Shown in pieces: positions 46,184 through 55,200 of a stretch of DNA of 64,000 nt. Both the position numbers and the translations under genes were made by a program. The stretch covers positions 6,193,501 to 6,257,500 of the forward strand of contig NZ_CP087176.1 of NCBI RefSeq assembly GCF_024748695.1, in the 5' to 3' direction. Position 1 is the stretch's first letter. The number at the start of each line of letters is the position of its first letter. The notes beneath the pieces are model-generated. The model was given only the letters and a program-made list of their open reading frames with translations, ran no database searches and was not told the DNA's origin. Origin of the DNA: Pseudomonas sp. B21-040 (GTDB lineage: Bacteria; Pseudomonadota; Gammaproteobacteria; Pseudomonadales; Pseudomonadaceae).

Positions 46184-46475
46184 GGCCGATCTCCTCAAAG
46201 CCTTGCTCCAGACGCAAGCGCACCACGCCGGGGGTCGCGCCGAAATCGTGGATATCGATGTCCATCGCCGGCGGCGTCTGGCCCTCGAACATCCGCCTAA
46301 ACAGATGTTCCCAGCGTTGTTCGCTGCCATTGACCGAGGTTTGCACGGTGATCGTCAGCTTGCCGGCCTGACCCGGTTCGATCAGCACTTCCAGATCGCC
46401 CGAGCCGACACAGCCCACTAGCGTGCGGCCCCGTGGCGGTTGGCCGGCGGGGAATTCAAAGGATAAGGTTTCCAT
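46176..46475 (-). CDS. mdcC: Malonate decarboxylase acyl carrier protein MdcC
   Basis: Delta subunit of 99 residues that carries the substrate on a 2'-(5''-triphosphoribosyl)-3'-dephospho-CoA arm. The attachment Ser is Ser25 in VGCVGSGDLEVL, equivalent to the modified Ser of the Klebsiella protein. The rest matches the citrate-lyase-like ACP fold (VRLRLEQGFEE near the end). Its stop overlaps the mdcD start by 8 bp and its start directly abuts the mdcB stop. Confidence 0.93.
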   Translation of the reverse strand: METLSFEFPAGQPPRGRTLVGCVGSGDLEVLIEPGQAGKLTITVQTSVNGSEQRWEHLFRRMFEGQTPPAMDIDIHDFGATPGVVRLRLEQGFEEIGHD

Positions 46476-47350
46476 CAGAAAGCTCCCTGGGTGAGGCCGT
46501 CGCACGACTCGATACGGTCGACAAACAGGCAGGCTGCGAGCAAGTCGGCAGCGCCGCCGGGCGAGGCGTTCAACGCGATTAATTGTTCATCCAGCTCATG
46601 CAAACGGCGGCGACCGGCGAAGCTGGCGCTGCCACCCGCATCGAGCACGGCCTGGGCGCCCAGTTGCATGGTGTTCAGGCCTTGCTCACCGGCGCGATAG
46701 AGCACGCAGGTGTCGGCCAGCGTTGTCATGATTGCCAGCAAGGCATCGAGGCGAGCGTTCTGCTCGCCGTGGCCAGCGGCGCGACTGCGCTTGAGTTGCG
46801 GCAGTGCACGCTGGATCACCGCCGGAAAGCCCAGCTGCGCCTCTTCACGAGCACCGCGTGCGCCGTAACGCCGGGCGACTTGAGCGCCATGGCTGAGCGG
46901 GCGCGGGGCATGGCGGTCGTCGAGTAACGCGAGGCGTGCAGCGCGTAACGACACGTTGCTGGCGCCAGTGGATTGAGGGTCCAGCGCAGCTCCCGTGACC
47001 AACAGCCCCAAGGCCCAGATCGCCCCGCGATGGGTGTTGATGCCGCCGGTGGTGTCGAGCATGGCGTGCTCACCTTCGCGACCAATCCGCCCCACTGCTT
47101 CACGCAGCGGCAAGCCGATTTCGCCGAATTCGATGGCGGCTTCCGCCATTTCTCTAAAGGCCGGCCACAACGACAACGCCGATGCGTGCATCAGCCCCAG
47201 GTGCAAGTCGGTATGCGCACCGTTGCCGCGACGATCGACCAGCGCCGGTTTTGGCGACAGGTCTGCTTCGTCGATCAGTACGTCCACCGCCAAGTCTGCC
47301 AATTGCTCGGCCAGGGTCAGGGTTTTCGGTTGCAGGTTAAGTGCGTGCAT
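46475..47350 (-). CDS. mdcB: Triphosphoribosyl-dephospho-CoA synthase MdcB
   Basis: Enzyme of 291 residues that makes the prosthetic-group precursor from ATP and dephospho-CoA. CitG-like signatures: [58 protein letters not shown] and the C-terminal [20 protein letters not shown] 47350 overlaps the mdcA stop in a TAATG arrangement, so translation is coupled. It is the second gene of the operon. Confidence 0.94.
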   Translation of the reverse strand: MHALNLQPKTLTLAEQLADLAVDVLIDEADLSPKPALVDRRGNGAHTDLHLGLMHASALSLWPAFREMAEAAIEFGEIGLPLREAVGRIGREGEHAMLDTTGGINTHRGAIWALGLLVTGAALDPQSTGASNVSLRAARLALLDDRHAPRPLSHGAQVARRYGARGAREEAQLGFPAVIQRALPQLKRSRAAGHGEQNARLDALLAIMTTLADTCVLYRAGEQGLNTMQLGAQAVLDAGGSASFAGRRRLHELDEQLIALNASPGGAADLLAACLFVDRIESCDGLTQGAF

Positions 47351-49020
47351 TACCAGCTCCTGAACTTGGCTGGCGGGTTGTAGAGGCCACCGGACCACTC
47401 CACCAGGTCAGCCACACTTTTCGCCGCGAGCAATTCGCGTGTGGCGTCGGTGCGGCGGATGCCGAGGTCTTCGGGCAAGGCAATCAGGCCTTCGCGGCGC
47501 ATGCGCGCGGTGTCTTTGGGGTTGTGGCGCAGGCCGATGACGGTCACTCCGGCGACGGCGGCGATCATCGCCTGGCGTTCTTCCAGCGAACGCGCCTTGT
47601 ACAGGTAGGCGATGCCTTCTTCGGTCAGCAGGTGGGTGACGTCGTCGCCGTAGATCATGATCGGCGCCAGCGGCATGCCGCTTTTCTTCGCCACCTCCAC
47701 TGCGTCGAGGGTTTCGACGAAGGTTGGTTTGCCGCCCTCCTGGAACGTCTCGACCATTTGCACCACGAGTTTTTTACCGCGTTCGAGCAGCGGCTCTGGC
47801 CCGTCGGTGTGGCGCATGTCGAGCCAGGCTGGCGTGCCATGACGGCGACCGCGTGGGTCGTGGCCCATGTTCGGCGCACCGCCGAAACCGGCGAGGCGTC
47901 CACGGGTTACGGTGGAAGAATGACCATCACCGTCAACTTGCAGCGTGGCGCCGATGAACAGGTCCACCGCGTATTGCCCGGCCAGTTGGCTGAACATCCG
48001 GTTGGAACGCAGCGAGCCATCGCGCCCGGTGAAGAACACGTCAGGTCGTGCGGCGATGTAGTTTTCCATGCCCAGTTCGGTGCCGAAACAATGCACGCTT
48101 TCGACCCAGCCGCTTTCAATCGCCGGGATCAAGGTCGGGTGCGGATTGAGCGTCCAGTTGCGGCAGATCTTGCCTTTGAGGCCGAGGGATTCGCCGTAGG
48201 TCGGCAGGATCAGTTCGATGGCGGCGGTGTTGAAACCGATGCCGTGATTGAGCGACTGAACGTTGTGTTTTTCGTAGATGCCGCGGATCGCCATCATCGC
48301 CATCAACACGTGCACGGGCTTGATGTGACGTGGATCGCGGGTGAACAGCGGTTCGATGTAGAACGGCTTGTCGGCGACCACCACGAAATCGACCCAGGAC
48401 GCGGGGATGTCGACGCGCGGCAGGTCGGTGACGTCGTCCACCAGTTGATTGACCTGAACGATAACGATGCCATCGCTGAAAGCCGCGGGCTCGATGAGGG
48501 CCGGGGTGTCTTCGGTGCTGGGGCCGGTGTAGATGTTGCCGGCACGGTCGGCCATGAAACCGGCCGAGAGCACGACGTTGGGAATCAGGTCGACCACCAG
48601 CCGCGCATAGAGCTCGATGTAGGTGTGGATCGCGCCGATTTCCAGCAGGCCGTCTTCCAGCAGCTGGCTGATGCGCAGGCTTTGGGTGCCGGCGAAGGAA
48701 AAGTCGAGTTTGCGGGCAATGCCGCGTTCGAACAGGTCCAGGTGCTCGGCACGGCCGACGCTGGGCATGATCATGTGCAGATCGTGCAGCTTGGCGGGAT
48801 CGGCCTTGACCAGGGAACGGGAGAGGAAATCCGCCTGCTTCTGGTTATTGCCCTCCAGCACCACACGGTCGCCGGGCAGGATCAACGCCTCCAGCGCGGC
48901 GACGATGTTGTCGGTGGGCAACACCACACCGTCGGCCAGATCCTTGACCAACGCCAGACGCCGCTGCTTTTCGCTGCGCCGGCGCGTCCATCGCGAGTCG
49001 GGGGATATTGTTGTTGTCAT
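47350..49020 (-). CDS. mdcA: Malonate decarboxylase alpha subunit MdcA
   Basis: Acetyl-ACP:malonate ACP-transferase, 556 residues, of the biotin-independent malonate decarboxylase. It exchanges acetyl for malonyl on the carrier protein. Seen: [20 protein letters not shown] at the N-terminus, [40 protein letters not shown] and [23 protein letters not shown] 49020 has GGAG 5 nt upstream, rejecting an 11-residue extension. It is the first gene of the operon; its promoter must lie in 49021-49130, before the repeat at 49131. Confidence 0.95.
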   Translation of the reverse strand: MTTTISPDSRWTRRRSEKQRRLALVKDLADGVVLPTDNIVAALEALILPGDRVVLEGNNQKQADFLSRSLVKADPAKLHDLHMIMPSVGRAEHLDLFERGIARKLDFSFAGTQSLRISQLLEDGLLEIGAIHTYIELYARLVVDLIPNVVLSAGFMADRAGNIYTGPSTEDTPALIEPAAFSDGIVIVQVNQLVDDVTDLPRVDIPASWVDFVVVADKPFYIEPLFTRDPRHIKPVHVLMAMMAIRGIYEKHNVQSLNHGIGFNTAAIELILPTYGESLGLKGKICRNWTLNPHPTLIPAIESGWVESVHCFGTELGMENYIAARPDVFFTGRDGSLRSNRMFSQLAGQYAVDLFIGATLQVDGDGHSSTVTRGRLAGFGGAPNMGHDPRGRRHGTPAWLDMRHTDGPEPLLERGKKLVVQMVETFQEGGKPTFVETLDAVEVAKKSGMPLAPIMIYGDDVTHLLTEEGIAYLYKARSLEERQAMIAAVAGVTVIGLRHNPKDTARMRREGLIALPEDLGIRRTDATRELLAAKSVADLVEWSGGLYNPPAKFRSW

Positions 49021-49130
49021 GACCACTCCACGGGTTCGCTGTCGTGGGGTCACCTTAGGAGTGTTGGGTGGGGGGCATCAATCAAGCACAGAGACGGATC
49101 GTTACGGTCAGGGTAATGATCGCCTAAACG

Positions 49131-49241
49131 ATCGTTCCCACGCTCCGCGTGGGAATGCCTCAAGGGACGCTCCGCGTTCCAGCTCTGAATGGGACGCGGA
49201 GCGTCCCGGGCTGCATTCCCACGCAGAGCGTTGGAACGATC
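49131..49241. repeat. GTTCCCACG-family nested palindromic repeat
   Basis: Outer arms GATCGTTCCCACGCTCCGCG and complement; inner GGACGCTCCGCGTTCC with GGGACGCGGAGCGTCC. It sits upstream of the mdcA promoter region and 30 bp from the left end of the insertion sequence. Confidence 0.87.
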
Positions 49242-49312
49242 AAACCGATCAGTCCCAAAAAAGGACCGATACAGACTGTGTGAAAACCTAGCAATCTGCG
49301 CAAAGCTCAAAG

Positions 49313-49347
49313 AAAATGCTCCGTATCGAAAGATACGGAGCATTTTT
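49313..49347 (+). terminator. Hairpin at the left end of the IS, upstream of the transposase
   Basis: AAAATGCTCCGTATC, loop GAAA, GATACGGAGCATTTTT. It is a perfect 15-bp stem with T-tract, able to stop transcripts entering from outside. The 3' arm holds the GGAG that precedes the transposase ATG. Confidence 0.8.
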
Positions 49348-49351
49348 CGTT

Positions 49352-50770
49352 ATGGCTTACATCCAAGGTGAGTCCCGTAGCCAGACCAGTCTGTTCCCGG
49401 TCTCGCTGGAAGAACTGATCCCCGAGGATCATCTCGTTCGGGTTATTGACCTGTACGTCGCCAAGCTGGATCTGGTGCAACTGGGCTTTGATAAAGCGCT
49501 GCCCAAAAGCACAGGTCGTCCTTCTTATGATCCTGCCGATCAGCTCAAGCTCTACCTCTATGGCTATTTTCAGCGGATTCGCTCATCGCGGCGTCTCGAA
49601 GCCGAGTGCCAGCGCAACATCGAAGTGATGTGGCTGATCAACCGGCTTAAGCCCGACTTCAAGACCATCGCCGACTTTCGCAAAAACAACAAATCCGCCT
49701 TTGTGGCGACGTGCGGTGCCTTCGTCCGGTTTTGCCGCATGGCCGGTCTGATCGCAGGAGACTTGGTGGCCATCGACGGCAGCAAGTTTCAGGCAGTCGC
49801 TTCCTCGCGGCGCCATATGAACCTCAAGCAACTCAAGCGTCAGGAAGAAAAACTGGATAAGCGCATCGCTCAGTATCTGGCCGAACTGGATGAGGCTGAC
49901 AGGCTCGATGCGGGAGAGGTGATTGATCGCGGCGCGATCAAAACAGCACTGGTGCAGCTTAAAGTTCGCCAGCAGGACAATCAGAGCTGCCAAGCGCTGA
50001 TGAACTCGATGGGCCTGGAGCAGTTCAACACCCACGAAAGCGATGCCCGAATGATGCGCACGCCCAAGGGGCCGCGTGTGTCCTATAACGTGCAGAGCGC
50101 CGTGGATGCCAAGCATTGCCTGATTCTGCATCATGAGGTTACCCAGGATGGCGACGACCGCAAGCAACTCGAACCAATGGCTAAAGCCGCCAAAGAACAG
50201 CTGGAACAAGATGCCCTGACCGTGACTGCCGATGCCGGCTACTCCAACGGCCAGCAGTTTCAGGCCTGCGAGGAGGCTGCGATTACCGTTTATGTGCCGC
50301 CCAACCGCTCGGTCAATCCTGGTGGTGAGGACTTTTTTGAGCGCAAAGACTTTATCTACGAAGCCGAACACGATCGTTATCAGTGCCCGGCAGGCAAGTG
50401 GTTAACGCTCAAACAGCGCCACAAGGGCGATCGGATCTATCAGGCAGATGTCAGCGACTGCGCCGCCTGCCCGCTCAAATCCCAATGCACTGGCGCTCAG
50501 CGCCGCTACGTCTCACGCCACGCCCATGAAGAAGCCTTTGAGCGAATGGAGCAACGAATGCTGGCCCATCCGCAGATGATGGCCAACCGAAGATCCATTG
50601 TTGAGCACCCCTTCGGCAACCTGAAGCAATGGCTGTTTGGCAATGCTCGCTTCCTGTTGCGTCAACTGGAGGGCGCGAGAGCGGAAATGGCCTTGGCAGT
50701 GAGTGCCTACAACCTAAAACGCGCAATTAGTGTGCTCGGGGCCCGCCAATTGATGGCGTTAATGGGCTGA
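49352..50770 (+). CDS. IS1182-family transposase
   Basis: DDE transposase of 472 residues. IS1182 hallmarks: YIQGESRSQTSLFPVSLEEL and the DUF772-type N-terminal domain (YDPADQLKLYLYGYFQRIRS, then CQRNIEVMWLINRLKPDFKT, then IADFRKNN); catalytic Asp in DLVAIDGSKFQAVAS; second Asp in TVTADAGYSNGQQF; Glu in RSIVEHPFGNLKQW. A Cys-rich segment, CAACPLKSQC, lies before the Glu. ATG 49352 starts just after the hairpin; an in-frame ATG at 49316 lies inside the stem and is rejected. The frame is intact. Confidence 0.92.
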   Translation: MAYIQGESRSQTSLFPVSLEELIPEDHLVRVIDLYVAKLDLVQLGFDKALPKSTGRPSYDPADQLKLYLYGYFQRIRSSRRLEAECQRNIEVMWLINRLKPDFKTIADFRKNNKSAFVATCGAFVRFCRMAGLIAGDLVAIDGSKFQAVASSRRHMNLKQLKRQEEKLDKRIAQYLAELDEADRLDAGEVIDRGAIKTALVQLKVRQQDNQSCQALMNSMGLEQFNTHESDARMMRTPKGPRVSYNVQSAVDAKHCLILHHEVTQDGDDRKQLEPMAKAAKEQLEQDALTVTADAGYSNGQQFQACEEAAITVYVPPNRSVNPGGEDFFERKDFIYEAEHDRYQCPAGKWLTLKQRHKGDRIYQADVSDCAACPLKSQCTGAQRRYVSRHAHEEAFERMEQRMLAHPQMMANRRSIVEHPFGNLKQWLFGNARFLLRQLEGARAEMALAVSAYNLKRAISVLGARQLMALMG

Positions 50771-50800
50771 AAGGCTTTTTTCGCCTGTCGCCCGCACCAA

Positions 50801-50833
50801 AACAAACGCCCCGAACAAGTCGGGGCGTTTGTT
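50801..50833. terminator. Hairpin at the right end of the IS
   Basis: AACAAACGCCCCGA, loop ACAAG, TCGGGGCGTTTGTT: a 14-bp perfect stem 30 bp past the transposase stop, with A- and T-rich ends that let it act in either direction. Confidence 0.8.
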
Positions 50834-50870
50834 GGGCCGGCCTTCAGCGCGTTTTCACACAGTCTGGATA

Positions 50871-51143
50871 GGTCGCTTTTTGGGAATCTTCAACTTTTGC
50901 CAGCCGATTGGGATTTTTGTGTTTAAAAGTTTGTAAGCAGGAAGGGTGCGAGGCTACGCACTCTGGCGTCGCCGCCTACAGCAATGCCGGAAGCCGCTGA
51001 CTGGTGGGGTTTTGCGCTGAGCTTTATCGTTTGTGGGTCGCTGCCAATTCAGCGGCCGGGTCTGGAATCCCGAGGTGTAGAAGGCGCAATAGCGCCCCCT
51101 CATGACGTATGCTTGCGCACCTTTAATGTGTGTACTCCGTTAT
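50871..51143. other. Intergenic region upstream of the structured leader
   Basis: About 270 bp between the IS and the structured leader. It includes short inverted stretches (for example GGCGCAATAGCGCC near 51090) and sequence conserved in style with the leader, but no gene. A promoter for the leader is probable here; TTTAATGTGTGTACT near 51122 is one AT-rich candidate. Confidence 0.4.
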
Positions 51144-51271
51144 GGCGGCTGTGCGCGGGAGACCTTCGGGTCTACCGGGTTTTCTCCACCTCGGGTTCCA
51201 GCCCGCGTACAGCTGCCACCCCTTCGGCTGGAACCGAGGGAGCAGCTGAAAATCATTACTGGAGATTCACT
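51144..51271 (+). ncRNA. Structured 5' leader of the DUF6124 gene (candidate cis-regulatory RNA)
   Basis: Helix A: GGCGGCTGTGCGCGG (51144-51158) pairs with CCGCGTACAGCTGCC (51203-51217), 15 bp with two G-U pairs. Helix B: CTCGGGTTCCAGCC (51190-51203) pairs with GGCTGGAACCGAG (51226-51238) with one bulge. B opens inside A and closes outside it, an H-type pseudoknot order, unless A and B alternate. Inside A is AGACC-TTCG-GGTCT (51160-51173). The ribosome-binding site GGAG lies about 20 nt after B. Nothing in this stretch codes for a recognisable protein. Confidence 0.6.
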
Positions 51272-51658
51272 ATGTTTAAAGCCACTCCCAATCCCCCAGA
51301 AACCGATACCGATTCCGACGACCCCCTCGAAGCCGAAAAGCTCAAGGAAGCCGCCGACCGCGCCTTCGCCCATTACTTCCCCCCTGCTCGCGACAAACCA
51401 TCGAGACGCCGTAACAAATCCCGGCTCTTCACGGTATGCCCCGACATCGACGCCGAAGCCCTGCTGGCCAACGCCTCCGAAGACATGCTGTCGATCAGCG
51501 CGATTGCGGCTGATCTGGCGGACGATGTAGAAGGCTCTCGCCGCTCGGTTGCCTTGGCGATCAGCCGAATGGCGGATGGGGTTCAGTTGTTGGTGGAGCG
51601 GGCGCTGGATCATTACGAGGCGTTGCAAATGCAGATGAGGGCTCAGGCCAAGGTTTAG
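51272..51658 (+). CDS. DUF6124 family protein
   Basis: Protein of 128 residues of a family confined, as far as I know, to Pseudomonas, often in several copies per genome. Hallmarks: MFKATPNPPETD at the start, EAEKLKEAADRAFAHYF, LFTVCPDIDAEALLANASED and SISAIAADLADDVEGSRRSV, AISRMADGVQLLVERALDH. It is cytoplasmic and helical; the function is unknown. ATG 51272 has GGAG 7 nt upstream. It is preceded by a structured leader, which suggests post-transcriptional control. A REP pair follows. Confidence 0.82.
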   Translation: MFKATPNPPETDTDSDDPLEAEKLKEAADRAFAHYFPPARDKPSRRRNKSRLFTVCPDIDAEALLANASEDMLSISAIAADLADDVEGSRRSVALAISRMADGVQLLVERALDHYEALQMQMRAQAKV

Positions 51659-51687
51659 CAGTGAGGTATTCGGTAAATTGACGGCCT

Positions 51688-51786
51688 ATATCGCGGGCAA
51701 GCCCGCTCCCACAGTGTCCGTGACTTGCTCAAATCCTGAGTCATCCACAATACCTGTGGGAGCGGGCTTGCCCGCGATGAGGCCGG
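51688..51786. repeat. REP doublet
   Basis: ATCGCGGGCAAGCCCGCTCC and, inverted, GTGGGAGCGGGCTTGCCCGC, between the convergent DUF6124 and chpC genes. Confidence 0.85.
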
Positions 51787-51808
51787 CGAAATCACCGCAA
51801 TATCCAGA

Positions 51809-52279
51809 TCAGTTGGCTAAACCAGCCGTAACCAACAACTCCTCCAGCGCCAGCAAGTCCGGCACCTTGGCCACTTGCTCGCCCACCTGCACCGCCGCTT
51901 GCTCCAGCGAGCACAACGGCACATCGACATAGCTCAACTGACTGTCGAGCTTGTACGAGCGAGGAATCCCCTGCACCAGCAACGCAATGAACTTCAACGC
52001 TGGCCGCCCGCCCAGCGCGTTGAGAATCACGATGCGCACCCGCTCGCCGATGACGACTTTATCGCCACACGCCGATTCAAAACTGAGCAGCGGAATTTGC
52101 CGGTCCCGCCACTTCACCAGCCCCAGGTACCAGGGCGGTGTATCCAGATCGAAGGCGCCTGGCTGATAGTCGATCAGCTCCGCCACCGCGACATTGGGCA
52201 CGATCAGATTGCGGTCGGCCAAGGGCAGCAACAGGCCGGTGAGGTTGTTGGTGCGTTGGTAAAAATGGTCATCAAGCAT
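51809..52279 (-). CDS. chpC: CheW-like chemotaxis protein ChpC
   Basis: CheW-domain adaptor of 156 residues of the Pil-Chp system. Domain landmarks: LTGLLLPLADRNLIVPNVAV, PPWYLGLVKWRDRQIPLLSF and the later IALLVQGIPRSYKLDSQL. ChpC is thought to link additional signals to ChpA. ATG 52279 overlaps the end of chpA by 8 bp, so chpB, the methylesterase gene found between chpA and chpC in P. aeruginosa, is absent here. The frame to 52339 inside chpA is rejected. Confidence 0.85.
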   Translation of the reverse strand: MLDDHFYQRTNNLTGLLLPLADRNLIVPNVAVAELIDYQPGAFDLDTPPWYLGLVKWRDRQIPLLSFESACGDKVVIGERVRIVILNALGGRPALKFIALLVQGIPRSYKLDSQLSYVDVPLCSLEQAAVQVGEQVAKVPDLLALEELLVTAGLAN

Positions 52280-55200
52280 GGGATTTGCTCCACAGGGCGA
52301 TGCTTTCCAGCAGCACCGATTCCTGGTACGGCTTGCCAAGGTAATCGTTGACGCCGATGGCCATCGCGCGGTCGCGGTGTTTCTGCCCGGTGCGTGAAGT
52401 GATCATGATGATCGGCAGGTGCTGCAAACGCTCATCGGCGCGCACTTGGGTCGCGACCTCAAAGCCGTCCATGCGCGGCATTTCGATGTCCAGCAGCATC
52501 ACGTCCGGCATGTGCTCTTCGAGCAGCAGCATGGCGTCGACCCCGTCCTTGGCGGTCAGCACGTTCATGCCGTGGCGTTCGAGCAATCGGCTGGTGACCT
52601 TGCGCACGGTCACCGAGTCATCGACCACCAGCACCAGCAGCGGTTTTTGTGGCTCGGCCTCTGCGTCCTGAATAAGCGTCGGGGGCGGCACATGCGCCTG
52701 CATCGCCCGGATTGGCGCCAGCAAATCAACGATCAGCACCACCCGGCCATCGCCCAGGATCGTCGCGCCGGACAAACCCTGCACCGCTGCAAACTGCGGG
52801 CCGAGGCTTTTCACCACGATCTCGCGCGTGCCGGCCATGGCGTCGACCTGCACGGCAATGTGCCGGTCGTTGCATTGCACCAGCAACACCGGCAACGGCA
52901 GGCTTTGGCCCAGTAATTTCGGGCGGGTGCTGGTTTTCAGCAGCTCGCCCAGGTAGCACAGCTCATAGTGTTGCCCGGCGTATTTGTACCTCGGCGGATC
53001 GAGCCGGTAATGCCCTTCCAGTTCGTTGGGCAACACACGGACGATGCCGTCGATGGTGTTCAGCGGGATCGCGTATTGATCCTCAAGGCACTGCACCATC
53101 AGCGCGCGGTTGACCGACACGGTGAACGGCAGGCGAATCCGGAAATGCACGCCCCGCCCCGGCACAGAGTCGATGACCATCGTGCCACCGAGCTGTCGAA
53201 CTTCTTCGTGGACCACGTCCATGCCGACGCCGCGCCCTGAAATCTGGGTGATCTTCTCGGCCGTGGAAAACCCCGGCTGAAGGATGAACTGCAACACGTC
53301 GCGGTCACTGATATCCGCATCTTCGGCCAGCAAACCGCGCTTGATCGCCTTGCGCCGCACCGCATTCAGCGGCACGCCGGCACCGTCGTCGCGGATATCG
53401 AAAATCATGTCGCCACCCTCGCGAGACAAGTCCAGGGTGATCCGCCCCTGCGCCGGTTTGCCGGCCGCGACGCGCACCTCGGCCGATTCCAGGCCATGGT
53501 CCACGGCGTTGCGCAGCATGTGCTCCAGCGGCGCGGCCATGCGTTCGAGCACGTTGCGGTCCATCTCGCCTTCAGCATTGCCGACAATGAATTCCACGTC
53601 CTTGCCCAGCTCACTGGAGACCTGTCGAACGATGCGCTTCAAACGCGGCAGCATCCGCTCGAACGGCACCATGCGCGTGCGCATCAGGCCTTCTTGCAAC
53701 TCGGTATTGATGCGGCCCTGTTGCTGCAGCAGGTTTTCCGCGTCCTGATTGCGCCGGTCGAGGGTTTCCTTGAGGTCCAGCAAGTCAGAGGCAGATTCGA
53801 ACAGCGCACGCGACAGTTGCTGCAATTGCGAGTGTCGGTCCATTTCCAGCGGGTCGAACTCTTCGTAGCCCTGGCGTTCGGCGTCGACATGCTGGCGGCT
53901 GAGAATCCGGCCCTGGGTTTCGGTATCCAGCCGGCGCAACTGGTCGCGCATCCGCTCGATGGTGGTCTCCATCTCGCTCAAGGTGACGCGCGCATCGTTG
54001 ACCTGCTGTTCGATACGGCCACGGAAGATCGACGTTTCGCCCGCCAGGTTGACCAGATCGTCGAGCAGTTCCGCCGAGACCTTGACCATGTCGGCACCGG
54101 CGTCGGCTTGTGCTACAGGCGTCTCGGGCTTGGCCACGGCAGGCGCCGCCACGGTCGAAGGGAGCTTGGCCGGTTGGAGCACGGCCGGGTGGCTGAAATT
54201 CTTGATGGCATCGATCAGTCGGTCAGCCGGCGGCAACGGCTGACCGGCGCGGGTGGCATCCAGCATCTGCGCCAGCCGATCGTGGCTGCTTTGCAACAAC
54301 GTGAACAACGCCGCGCTCGGTTGCAACGCGCCCGCCGACAGGCTTTCGTAGAGAAACTCCAGCTCATGGGCAAGGTCGCCGATGGGGGCGATTTCCACCA
54401 TGCGCGCGCCGCCCTTGAGCGTGTGCAAGTCTCGTAGCAGGGTTTCTATTTCTTGTCGGCTCGACGGCTCGGTTTGCCAACGCACAAGCGCGGCGCCGGA
54501 GTTTTCGATGATGTCGAAACCTTCTTCGAGGAAGATCTCCAGCAACTCGGGATCATGACCCGGCGAATCGTTGGCCGGTGTGGGCTCGGCCACTTCGGCG
54601 GCGCTGGCATTGCCTTGACGAAAGGCGCGAATCGCCTCGATCAACTCGCTCGGGGTCCCCAGCGATTGCTGATTCTGCAACTGTTCAAGTAGCAGGGCGA
54701 GGCGGTCATGGCTCTTTTGCAGCAACTGCGCCAGGGTTTCACTGTGGTTGTAACGGCGGTCCACCAAGCCTTCGTAAAGGCTTTCCAGTTCATGGGCCAA
54801 ATCGCCGACCGGCTCGACTTCGGCCATCCGCGCACCGCCCTTGAGCGTGTGCAAATCGCGCTGCAAGGACGACAACGGGGCGGCGTTGTCCGGGTCACGC
54901 AACCAGCGTTGCAGGGCCTGACCAGCACTTTCGAGGATGTCCATTGCTTCTTCGAGGAAGATGGAAACGATTTCGTCGTCGAACTCCACCGGGGTCGCCG
55001 TTTGCTCAAGTTCGGCGGTGGCGCTGCCCAGTTCGCGAATGCTCAGGGTGCGGCTGCCGTCACTGCGAATCAGGCCCATGGACGATGGGTCAAGGCTTTC
55101 ATCGAGCAACTCGCGCAACGCCCGGATGCGTTCCGGCTGCGGGCTGACTTCCTGGCCGGCGGCCAGTTCGTCGAGCATGTTTATCAGCGCTTCGTGAGCA

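Larger units (their letters stand above)
49272..50866 (+). mobile_element. IS1182-family insertion sequence, complete
   Basis: Terminal inverted repeats of 16 bp: CAGACTGTGTGAAAAC at 49272-49287 and its exact complement at 50851-50866. A 4-bp target duplication GATA flanks it (49268-49271 and 50867-50870). The element is 1595 bp with one intact transposase gene and a hairpin terminator inside each end. The perfect ends, duplication and open frame suggest a recent or still active element. Confidence 0.93.

Noticed and set aside
49021..49271. IS insertion disrupting the mdcA promoter
   Set aside because: The IS lies beyond a palindromic repeat more than 250 bp upstream of mdcA, so the proximal promoter region is intact; an effect on a distant activator site cannot be excluded but is not shown.
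49316..49351. Longer transposase start at ATG 49316
   Set aside because: This ATG is in the 5' arm of the terminator hairpin and has no ribosome-binding site; the family start MAYIQGES is at 49352.
50984..51271. Extended protein start for the DUF6124 gene at 50984
   Set aside because: The extension reads through the structured leader; the family start MFKATPNPPE has its own ribosome-binding site.
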